64,000 nucleotides of DNA. Source: Clonostachys chloroleuca (taxonomy: Eukaryota > Ascomycota > Sordariomycetes > Hypocreales > Bionectriaceae). Positions 34,880 to 44,540 of the stretch are shown one piece after another (positions within the stretch are counted from its first letter, which is position 1; every line of letters begins with the position of its first letter). The translations under genes and the position numbers were made by a program. The stretch is taken from the NCBI GenBank assembly GCA_037952775.1, contig JBANAY010000003.1, positions 13,578,001 through 13,642,000 of the forward strand, given 5' to 3'. The notes below the pieces were generated by a model. It did not search any database. It saw only the letters and a program-made list of their open reading frames with translations, and had not been told where the DNA came from.

Positions 34880-35170
34880 TCGTCAGAGGACGTGCACCTT
34901 GAACACGGACGCATCCTCAAGGCCCAGTGGCGCACCGACGGATCGCTGCGGGACAGCTCCCTCAACCTGGACGACGTCCTGGAGAACAACAACGGCCGGT
35001 TCCGCTGGGTCAGCGGCGGCGGCAGCTGGACTGTCCGGCCCGACGACACCCTGCGCAGCATTGCGTCCAACAGCGTGTCGGGGGAGGAGACTGCCCGCCA
35101 CAATGGCCTGAGCAACCCTGACCTCATCCACCCTGACCAGACGATCCAGATCCCTGGGGGTGGTGGCCAC
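34880..35170 (+). pseudogene. CVNH-LysM lectin fragment
   Basis: The frame reads SSEDVHLEHGRILKAQWRTD and then SSLNLDDVLENNNGRFRW, which is the first half of a cyanovirin-N homology domain. It is followed by SWTVRPDDTLRSIAS..HNGLSNPDLIHPDQTIQIP, a LysM domain. LysM inserted into CVNH is the architecture of type III fungal CVNH lectins (described in Magnaporthe). The second CVNH half is missing: after QIPGGGGHH the sequence turns into the HET remnant. The fragment is markedly GC-rich compared with its flanks and shows no RIP-like changes. Confidence 0.62.
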
Positions 35171-35181
35171 CACAGCCGCCG

Positions 35182-35796
35182 TTGGGAAAATGCCGCTTCT
35201 GCGTCCAGAGTTTGGAGAGGATTGCAGCGCGGCGAAGACATATCTCAAAACCGCTATTCGACTGCGAGGAACTTTTTATACTTTCCTGCGTGGAGGGAAG
35301 ATCCTTCCAAAAGGTCAAGATCAATGCCGATACTCTCCCACCCTGGGTGCCCGACTGGAGTGAGCCTTCACGCCTCTGTCTTAGAGTCACTGGGTACAAG
35401 AGATATGCTGCAGACGCGTGCTTCATTCCGCCTGGTACTCATCTCTTCCGAGAGGAGAAATTAGCTAGATGGCCTGCAGTTGTCGACAAAAAAACCTCAC
35501 CGTTGCCATTGGTGGCCTCAAAGTCGACGAAATATCATTCGCGGGGAGCCAAATCGCGGCATCCAAAAGGGCGAGCCGTTTCCACGGCTGTTGAGCATCA
35601 TGCTGTCCCTCCCGACCCGGTACCAGACCACGGAAGAAGACCGATGGGAGGCTTTTTTTGGCGAACTCTCATCGCCAACACTGCTGGCAAGGAACGTCTC
35701 GCGCCTTCAAAACAGTCTTTTCTCGACCCGGGCTTTACGAAATGGTTCCGAGAGAAGATTCCAGCCGGAATTAGTTTAGTCATTCCTTTCAACTGA
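35182..35796 (+). pseudogene. HET-like protein C-terminal remnant, frameshifted
   Basis: The sequence has LPPWVPDWSEPSRLCLR, the WVPDWS motif that follows the HET domain in many fungal proteins. Further on, in alternating frames, it has EEDRWEAFF and FFWRTLIANTAGKERLAP, as in HET protein C-termini. At least one frameshift lies between them, and the N-terminal HET domain (GYxALSYxWG) was not found. HET proteins trigger vegetative incompatibility cell death. The fusion to the CVNH-LysM piece directly upstream looks like a rearrangement junction. Confidence 0.5.
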
Positions 35797-35985
35797 CTTA
35801 GATCGGAGTGAGAGCCAAGACGCCGTTGTGAGAGGGTAAAAGTTTGAGGCGGCGCCTCAAGATCTCCCGATGCTACGGCAACTCAAAGTTACGCAGTTCC
35901 TGGGAAGATCACTCATGATGATATGGCGGACCGGCCGTGCGAGCGAATCGACACAGAGCCCACTAAGAGATGAGCGTGTGTTGTA

Positions 35986-38049
35986 TTAACCTAGAAACTT
36001 TTTTGAGCATTCAAAAGTAGTACCCCAGTTCTCCAATCGTTGCTTGCGCGGTCGGCCCCGACGGCAAGCCATCACGTCCTTGCTATGCTTACTTGACTTC
36101 CGACTCATAGCAGTCCTCTTTGCAACCCTGACTTCCTCCACTGACTTATCACTCTGGGCCCCAAACCGAGCCTCAAACCTGTTGATCAGGCCCAGGGCAT
36201 TTTGCATCCTGTTGGCCGGTACAAGAGTTGGTTTCCAAGGAACCAAGTAGTACACCTCGCCATCAATGACTTCTTTACCCATCAGGTCGCCATCAATCTC
36301 CCATTCGGCGTCCACGTCGGTGGCTGTAGCAGTGGGTTGGCTCTGTTCCGTTGAAGTAGAGACCATTGTGGTTGACTCCCCAATGCAATTATGGACGTCG
36401 TCATCTGCGTCTACCATGACTTCGTCAGTAGCAGGCTTGTGCTCTGACGCTTCGAAGTCATACTCTCCGTGGCCTGAGAATGGCTTAGTGATGTCATCTC
36501 TTAGCCTCATGTTCTCGCTACTTATAGTTTGGTCTATGTCGAATCAGTAGGCAGAACTCATAAGCGGGAGGCTTTACGTACTGGGCTCATCTTGGTAAGT
36601 GTTATCGCTCCCGTGATGGTTCGAGTCCGGCGGATGAGGTTCTCGTAATGCATGAACCTCGGCATACGGAGTCTGTGCATTCACGAAAGACTCCCGTCCG
36701 GGGCCGAATTGCTTGCTATTTATACCACCCAAAGCCGAGGGTAGAGCATCATGACACGTAGTACTGCCGGTAGTTTGGCCGGCATCTCTTGGGTGGTTTA
36801 ATGAATCACCATTGGTCAATACTTCTTTTGGGAGTTGAAGAGCCTTCAGGCCATTATCGGGTGCGTTCATTTGACCGAATTGTCGGTTGATGGTATGGTG
36901 GTTCATTGCATCCTGGGCGGTGGTATTCCGTGGACGCGGAGGTGCAGCTATCAACGAGGCGTTTGACAAACCTCTTAGAGTACTTAGTCTAGGCAGAGAC
37001 AGTGTCCGGTGGTCTGCAACGAGTCCCTGACCATTGCTCCAATCGGAGTGTTCGGAGTCGTTCGTGCCCGCTCTGTCATCCGGTTGCGAGAAGACACTTC
37101 GCCTGTAGAGAGTGTCTGAGGCACCGAGTCCATCTCGAAATCCAGGTTCAATCTCTTCTATGGGAAATTAGTAGAGAATATAGCAATAGCCATGCAACCA
37201 TACCTTGAATATTCTCAATTCCTATAGCGTGGCTCAATGGGACACTATGCTGTTCTAACGGCAGCACGACGTCGTTTCCAGTAAGGTTGGTTAACTCAAC
37301 AACAGTAGCTAAGTGTTGTTGTAATGACATTAGGTCATTGGAATTATTGCAGTGTGTTATACTCGCTTCGGGGTTGGGTCTCGTCATAGGCATCTCTCGC
37401 ACCATACCAGGATCGCTACTCGCCGATCTGCGGTTGCATGGCCTAGACAGATCAGAACTCCCCAGTCGAACGGTATTTTGAGGGTCGCTTGTAGACTTTG
37501 GTAGCTGTTGCTGTTGTTTATGCTGGCTTGGTATTGAATTCTTGAGTGATCCTTTTTCTTGGTTCACGGTATTTTCGTCTCTCTTTTCCGCTCTTCGAGC
37601 TTTCCTAAGCTGATGGTTGATTTTGAAGAATAAAATCCTCATAATGTGAAAGATCCTAGAATAATATGAGCATGACTCTAAGTTCATATTTCCCAGAGAA
37701 ATTCTTACAAGTCAGAGTCTTTGGAATATCGCAGCCTAGTTCGGCTATTGTCAAGTGTGTCGGGCCAGAAGTGGCTACCCTGGTCCAGAGTATTAAGAAA
37801 GTTATGCGTTACATCAACCAGGCCATTCTGATGAAGGCTAGAGCTCCAATGAAGTAGCTCTCGACAAGGAATACCATTGCTAGTTTCGAAGGTTTGAGCA
37901 TGTCTCTTCACGGATCTGTAGAAGTGGCGATCTTGAGGCTCTCCCGGATTCCCATAACCAAGAGCGTGACGAAGAGAGGTAATAGTGGGTAATTCTTTCC
38001 TTGTACTCTGTAAGTAGTCAAATCTTCTGAAATCGAATACTTGTGCCAT
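35986..38049 (-). CDS. Chromo-like and AT-hook nuclear protein, 638 aa
   Basis: Four exons (38049-37709, 37655-37204, 37157-36582, 36533-35986) are joined by introns of 53, 46 and 48 nt with GT..AG ends, and all phases agree. ATG at 38049 (MAQVFDFRRFDYLQSTRK) is the first in frame. Residues about 120-430 are low-complexity and Ser/Asn/Gln-rich. Near the C-terminus (about 530-580) lies AEWEIDGDLMGKEVIDGEVY, YLVPWKPTLVPANRMQNA and LINRFEAR, a chromo-like module (hxVExILxxR..YLVKWKxxxxxxxTWEP). It is followed by CRRGRPRKQRLE, a perfect AT-hook core (RGRP). This implies chromatin or AT-rich DNA binding in the nucleus. The chromo match is divergent, so that part is inference. The gene looks intact. 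Confidence 0.72.
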
Positions 38050-38524
38050 AATGACGCATAGATTAATACTAGCCAATAGCTAGCCGTCTCTCATAGAGTA
38101 CTCTCCATATGTAACATGTCCAAGGAGAGGTTGATCCCAGAACTTAATATACTCTCGTAGTCAGGGCACATCACCGGATTTGATTCTGATGTATATGCCG
38201 ATAAAGTATGTATGTACATTCCGCTAAGGACCTTATGGGGAAATATGTTGCTTCAATACAGGGCCTAATTTAAGGACCTGAGACCTAAAACTTGGCCTAC
38301 ATTAACATTCACTAGGGAGTTCGCTGGAACTTTCCCGATTTGGCAGAACTCCCAACACACCCCCCACCTCGAAGGCGCAAAATCCCCTTCTTCTAGATTA
38401 TTATTTTTTCCTTTAAGCGAGCCATTAGAGCGAGCCTATGACCGCTTAGTCCTGTAGCCTCTGTACAATAAAAGGCGAAATGTGTGTCGCTAAATATTAG
38501 ATAACTTTTTTTATATAATACTAC

Positions 38525-38662
38525 AGCGTGGAGTATAACCAGCTTCCGCTCTGTTGTCTTTCTACTTAATTTTACAGGGAGGGAGTACCTGGAAATACCT
38601 TAGTGTCCATGCCTCGATATTTTACAGTATGGGAAATGTCCGTTAATGGCCGGGAAATGAGG
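38525..38662 (+). pseudogene. Fragment of the F-box-like gene's 3' end
   Basis: The stretch from cagcgtggagtataaccagc to gtccgttaatggcc parallels 29157-29290 of the gene at 28367 almost without gaps. Only about 45 codons are present, ending abruptly at the repeat end at 38663. Confidence 0.72.
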
Positions 38663-38825
38663 TGTTGGCGCCCGAGACCGGGCTGCTCGCATGAGAATAC
38701 GATCGAGGGATTCTCAGGGATACAAGGGGTCGCGGATGCCCTCTGTAATTACTAGTTAGAGGTAACAGTCTCAATTTATCCCTTTTACCTGTAAAACTGG
38801 AAGCTGTTAGGTGGCCACACCAACA
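38663..38825. repeat. 163-bp repeat end, TGTTGG..CCAACA
   Basis: Bounded by tgttggcgcc on the left and caccaaca on the right, so it has short inverted ends. Most of its interior matches 59934-60088, the outer end of the foldback element, in the same orientation (gggctgctcgcatgagaata, tttatcccttttacct). It could be a solo terminal repeat or a small MITE. A clear target-site duplication was not seen. Confidence 0.6.
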
Positions 38826-38877
38826 GTACCACGTATGATCTCCAAAATATATTTTGATTGTGGAAAGAGCCCTAATC

Positions 38878-41800
38878 TCAAACAGACCTCGTTTTCTTGG
38901 CTTTAGGCCCTCCATGGTGACCTTCTCTTTTCCTTTTTTTGTGGTGTATGTAGCTAGGGGCACTCGATTTTCTTTCCTGAGCTTTTCCACCTGCGCGGTT
39001 GTTTTTTTGATAGCTTTGGTGATTGGAATGCCTTGACCTCTTGGGTTTGCATTCTTCTTTCTGTGGGCCAGGGCGACCGAATACTGCCGTCAGTCCTTGT
39101 AATGCAATGAGTCTAGGTAGACTAAAAGGAGCTCCGCTAATAGAACAGGCCTCCAACCCGCCCCGCTTCAAGGCGATGTCAAACACCCCGTCAGTGGTCA
39201 GGGCTACCTTTTTGCGGAAATTCCCATAGCGATCGAAACTGTTCTTCTCCACGACGTCCGTCATTGGGCATCTGTTGATCCAAAATTGGGCTGATGTAGA
39301 ATCTAAACACCGAAAAAGCCCAGGAAAAGCTGGTTCAGAGATAGCAATATCACACAATATACATCCGGACACAAAATATCTCCCGTCAATCTTCTCAGGG
39401 ACGGCGTCAAGCTCGAAGTAAAATAAGGAGGCAATCAGGCGTTCGGCGATATTTTCTATTTTCGATACAAGCGTCTGATCCTGGTCAACATGGGACTGAA
39501 GCGTCTGGATACTGTTTACATCGTCCAATCTCGGGATGTCATGATCAAACTTTGTGGTGAGGCGATAATACCGAGGGTTAGCCTGAATTACCTTCCTCGG
39601 CTGTTCATCTAACATCTTCATGAAATTCATCTGGGCTAACCGGTATAACCAAGGAGTTAACCAAGAACACCAGGAGGTTCCAGTTGCCCTCTCTGAAACA
39701 TCGTTCTTCGGCCTAGATTCCCCAGTACCAAGAGATAGAATGAAGTCGGGATGTTCCAGAGATGGGTTCGCCTCAAAGGCGTAGGATACCGCTGATGCAA
39801 GAGGATCATTTTCTAGAGGGCCAGCATCCTGGAAGGTGCCCACGTCACCTATGGCTTTTGGCGGGAAGTAACTTGGGATTAAAAGGTCAGAAACAATACA
39901 AAACCATAGAGTGAAATGAATTACATACCCAACTGCAGCACAGCCTGCCGCCAACCTGGAAGTGTTAGCCCTAACATTTATGCGTAAGTGATGTATACTT
40001 ACACCTCGGAGATTTTTGCAGTCCCAAATCCTTTCTTGAACTGATCTAGTTTTTTTGTTAAGAAAAAAATTGTTAGCTACTCGCGGAAGTGTGAGGCGTT
40101 TTTCTTGCGTACTCCTACCGTGACTTATACGACCATTACGGTTGGTGAAGATATGGCACGAAGGCGAGCCACCTGTTGTTGCGACAGGTAGGCCAACCAG
40201 CGTGCCAAATGGTGTGGCCTGGGACTTATCCAGCAGGGTTCTAGTTCCGAACACCTGCTTGAGGACTGATTCAATAGGAGATGATGAGTAGAGGCCACCA
40301 GATATACATGAAACAAATACTTTCAGAATATCAGACAACCAGGTGTGTGACAAGCAGTCAGGGAGCAATCGAGATACTATTTTCAGTAGTCTTTTCTTTT
40401 GAAATATAGATTTAGCCAAAACTTCGAAGGCTTGGCTTGTTTCATCAATTGAAGATCCGTTGAGAAACAAATCTGCCGCGATTAACCCCCCTAAAAGGTT
40501 CAGCAGCGAGTCATAGAGCAAGTGATAGTGTGAACGAGAACCTACCAGAACTGATCCCAAATACCATGTTGAAAAATCTTTGGAATGGAATCTGCACCCC
40601 TATCCTCTCATGGATAGACTTCATGATCCTTAGGGGTATGATTCCTCTTACCCCACCACCATCTATACAAAGTATGCCTACGCCGCGGGTCGGTGGGCTT
40701 ATCCTTATCCTTAACTTATCAGATACTTCGATACCACACAAGAAACAATGTTCGATCAAAAAGTCCCTCTTATCCGTTGTAACTCTCTCACCGAGGGCAC
40801 CGACGCATTGATCACAGAAACCATGTCTACATGGGAGGAGATGCTGAGGCCGGCGTCGAAGGCATGAAAAGCAAGTATCTGCACTACGAACCTCGCTCCA
40901 CGATGGCTCCTTACAGCGAATATTGTCATAATGTATTTCTGCTGGTGAGATTGAGCCCTCCTTTAACTGGAGATAATACTCCTCCAGTTTGGTTTCGATA
41001 ACCTCTAAGAACTCTTCTTGCATGTGTGTAGGGACTACGTGCTTGTCTCGAAGTGCCGTAATCACGTGTTCGTAGTAAATTGTGCGGAAGACTTGACGAG
41101 GTGGAAATACTGGGATTAACCGTTAGTCTCACTGTTCAGACTTTGGATATAGAGCCTCTTACAGTGTGTGTCTGGCAAGTAGTGATCTAGGAAAAACGAT
41201 GACGCAATGACAGGGGCAGCAAAGTTTAGTAATGCCCCAGGCTTTGTCTGCTGTAAGAAATCGGTAAGATGATTTACTAAATTTCCGGAGAGAGGATTAT
41301 TATCTCTGGTGGCTTTGATGAAGTTGAATGGCTCGTCTGTGCATGAAAAGTGTGCACAAGCATAGTCTAAAAAGGAGAGGAAGTGAGTTAATGAGAACAG
41401 CGACGAGGCATATTCACGGTGTATTCGCATTTCTAAGAGTCTTGCCATGAGCCGGTCCTTCAGTGACCTATAACGTGCTCCATCAGAAATTCTAGTTGAT
41501 GGAAACAGCTCAACTACTTCGATTGTGCAGAAAGATTCGAAAATATCCTTTGAGGTTTCTTCACGAATCAAGCCCAAAAGAGTGCCTAGAGCCTCATTTT
41601 CGCTATGAGTACTAGGGGACGACGACTCTAAAACGATGGCCACATGGGGCCTGAGTAAAGCCGGTGGAGGCTTGTCATACGCGAAGTTGATCCACGTGAC
41701 AAGCGAGTGTGCAACGTTTTTGACACCACCTATATCACCGGCAAAGAAGCAGAAGACGTCGGTGAACGGACCTAAGATTTGGGAGAAGATGCCGCTCCTG

Positions 41801-42195
41801 GCTTCGACTGAATCTTTTACCAGGGACCTCTTAATAGTATGCCTAGTCGAATCGTGGCACGAACTCAATGAATTATTGTTGTTAACACTACTCGAAATAT
41901 CACCATCCGCAAGCAGCAAGGGTATCCCGAAAATACTCGATGGGTCTACATTTAAATGTATATCTGTAGACCCTTCACGCCCAAGGCGGAACTGACGAGC
42001 CCTGCTTACTCCAAACAGTTTGCGCAATGCAGCTGTCTTTTCCTTATTACCAAGAAGAACGATTAAGCTTGGCTGTTGGTGATTGGGATCGGGAATAAAG
42101 CTTGTGATACGGCGTCCTCTGTCTGATACTATTAGCTCCAACTGCTTTCCGCGGCAGCAGATATCCAACCAAGTGGTATGTTTGCATCGTTTCAT
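38878..42195 (-). CDS. RING plus patatin-like phospholipase protein, about 1060 aa
   Basis: ATG at 42195. The N-terminal 350 residues are a GTPase-like-looking region seen in fungal patatin-like proteins (LIVLLGNKEKT, HVAIVLES). A C3HC4 RING follows (about 433-478: CFSC, LPCRHGFCDQC, HCFLC). The patatin domain starts with CIDGGGVRGIIPL, carries the nucleophile motif GISSG (about 540) and the catalytic Asp in GTFQDAG. The C-terminus is Lys-rich (HHKKRKREGHHGG). Introns at 40491-40545 and 39872-39928 are canonical. At 41110-41132 the frame breaks; either a one-base frameshift or a 23-nt GT..AG unit lies there. Patatin-like proteins hydrolyse lipids and are common in fungal NLRs and Starship cargo. 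Catalytic residues are intact. Confidence 0.78.
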
Positions 42196-42676
42196 GACTA
42201 CTTGTAGCTGGTAAAACTCTACTTGCGCCCACGGATAACACGGGCGTTTTATACCACTTTGTGGACAAGTTTATGGTCGGAGCGGTTTTATGGAAATCAA
42301 GAGCAAGAGCACCTGACTCAACTGGGACTATTAAGAGACCCTTCAATTTGGTCCAAAAGCTTGGCCCGACATGTCATCATCCATCAATAGTCGCATGTAC
42401 ACAGTACAAACCTGGTTCATCTACACAGTGTGTCGTAAACAGACATGCAACATCGCAAGGTCTATTGTACATAGAGGAAATAAATCCCACGGAGGTTGGC
42501 TATTTTCAATAGTTGGTCACGGACAATTATAGTATAGAGACATTCATTTACTTTGATACTACTAAGACTCTATGTCTAATGCTTGCAAACTCAGACACTA
42601 AGCATCGAGGCCCAAATGCTCTAATGTGCACTGGTTGTCCGTGATGATAGATACTACCAAGGCGCGTTTCTATATC

Positions 42677-42967
42677 TTACGAGACACGGTTTTGGAAATC
42701 ATTGATACACTCTTCAAGCTGTCGTGATACCACCTGGACTGCTCTAAACAGATCCATTCCAGCGTGGTTGTATTCACGCCATCTCTGTTCCTCCTTCTTC
42801 AACGGACTAGAGTCCTTTCCCTTTCTTTCAAGATTGTCGAAACTCACAGTCGCTAATGGGGGAGGTACCATTGATTGTGGCGGTGTAGCTTCACTATAGA
42901 TGGAACTAGTGGGTACTTGATTATTTCGAACCATAGCTGCTTCTGCTGGATAATAAGTGGGAGACAT
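42677..42967 (-). CDS. Small hypothetical protein, 96 aa
   Basis: ATG at 42967. The N-terminal half is Pro/Ser-rich and probably disordered; the C-terminal half is helical (KKEEQRWREYNHAGMDLFRA and then VSRQLEECINDFQ). It lies about 480 bp upstream of the patatin-like gene on the same strand. No family is recognised. The helix with WREY suggests a real small protein rather than chance. Confidence 0.42.
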   Translation of the reverse strand: MSPTYYPAEAAMVRNNQVPTSSIYSEATPPQSMVPPPLATVSFDNLERKGKDSSPLKKEEQRWREYNHAGMDLFRAVQVVSRQLEECINDFQNRVS

Positions 42968-43142
42968 GGCCGTAAGCCCCTAAATAGGTTGGCCACCTAA
43001 GAACTTATAGTCGCAATATGAACACTAATTCATGTCTGCCTCGCCTGAATCTGGGACCTGATGCCATATTTTCGGCTCGAGCTACCATATAAATTATGCT
43101 TTACCACGATACACTGAATTCTACACTTGCTGTTATGGAACC

Positions 43143-44220
43143 ATGCAGTTCACAAGAGTCATAACCGCGGCGCTGTTAGTTTATTATCCTTTTGCGAAAG
43201 CAGATGTATCGTCAATTGCATCTGTCAGCCTGACAAGCGGCGGATGTGAGCGGCTTGTGACGTCACAGTCAATTTCAACCATCCCCAGCGCACAGAAAAG
43301 CTCCACGATGAATATAGAACGAAGCTCTGCATCGTACAGTCCCCGGCCTAGCTCATCTACTAACCAGTCACCAGCTTCTGACCTCTCAAACAGCCTTGTG
43401 TCGGCATCTATCCACAGGACCAGTTCAACGGCATCTTCTCTAGGATCATCTTTCCGGGCCGATCAGACTTTATCATTGCCTACGACCAGCTACAATTCGC
43501 TTTCGGAGAGCGCTTCATTTTCTACATCTTCTGCCAGCCCAAACGTATCGTTGGCTTGGCTGAGTCTTACACAGCGCCTTAGGCTTGCTAAGTCGTACGT
43601 ATAGTTCAGCTATAGTTTATATTCTTAGACTCATTATACCTAGTGCATCTGATCGCTATAAGCTCTTACCGAATGATGAGCAATTCAAATTTAACTTCAA
43701 AAGCAACCAAAGCATATTGGGTCAGAGCTCGATTGTTGTCGTGAACGAAGATACCTTCCCCGCTCTTGTTAGTGTCGGATCTTCCATCGCCGTTGGCCGC
43801 GTGGCACGTAAGTTATTCTGAAGTACCTCGTGTAGAATACTTCTGACTTTGGTAGCGTGCGGACTGATTGCAGCGCATCACCATCAATCAACCCCTGAGA
43901 TACAGCTCGTATTAGAAGGCCGCCTAGTTACGGAGATGATACTGGAAGACGATTTCCTTGACACTGCTAACCGACGGATTGTCCATAACGATATAGGACC
44001 TAATGAACTAACAATTTTCTATCAAGGCGCTACACATTATCAGTTCAATCCCGATTGCACAAATACTACATTCATCTCCCTATTTTCGCAGGAAGGTAGT
44101 GCCACAGAATCTGTATTAAACACACTATCTGACTCGGTAGAGGGTAGTACAGTCTACCGCGGCATTCCTTCTTCCATGTCGCAATCGGTGAACGAGTGTG
44201 TTCAGAAGTGTAGATATTAA
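43143..44220 (+). CDS. Secreted Ser-rich germin/spherulin-type cupin, 326 aa
   Basis: Exons are 43143-43594, 43644-43807 and 43856-44220 (introns 49 and 48 nt, GTACGT..CTAG and GTAAGT..GTAG); the total is 327 codons. A signal peptide (MQFTRVITAALLVYYPFAKA) leads a Ser/Thr-rich stretch to about residue 140. The cupin core follows: LRLAKSSASDRYKLLPNDEQ, FPALVSVGSSIAVGRVAPCG, LIAAHHHQSTPEIQLVLEGR and YQGATHYQFNPDC. The HxH-x4-E and H-x3-N metal ligands are present. Spherulin-1/germin proteins are extracellular, with roles in stress and cell wall chemistry. The Ser-rich insert between signal and cupin is unusual; typical members lack it. The gene appears intact. Confidence 0.82.
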
Positions 44221-44540
44221 AGCGATAAGGACATTAAAATGACAAAAGATAATGACTGTCATTCTGATTCAAAATCATGCATTTATTTAAGCTTAAATTA
44301 GGTAGACATCCCATGAAGTTATAAATAGCACTCTTTAAAGGATTTCGTTGAGCATTGCATACGTTTCACTATATATTTGCTGACTTGTTCCAGTTCCTAG
44401 CGATTCTAAATACGTTAGTACGTAAAGCTGGTATACGTAAAGATGCGAATATTTTTATAGTTGTGCAAAGGCCATCATCGACCCGTAGTAAGAATTTGGT
44501 CGAAGACATGATATGAAGCTCTTTGAAGTCGAAAAGGCTA

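Noticed and set aside
36621..36640. tRNA-like word ggttcgagtccggcgg
   Set aside because: It resembles a T-loop, but no acceptor stem or D-arm can be placed around it, and it lies in an exon of the chromo-like gene.
40001..40020. Possible extra intron in the patatin-like gene starting at GTAAGT
   Set aside because: The strong donor has no acceptor that keeps the frame leading into LAAGCAAVG, while the frame reads through without a stop; left unspliced.
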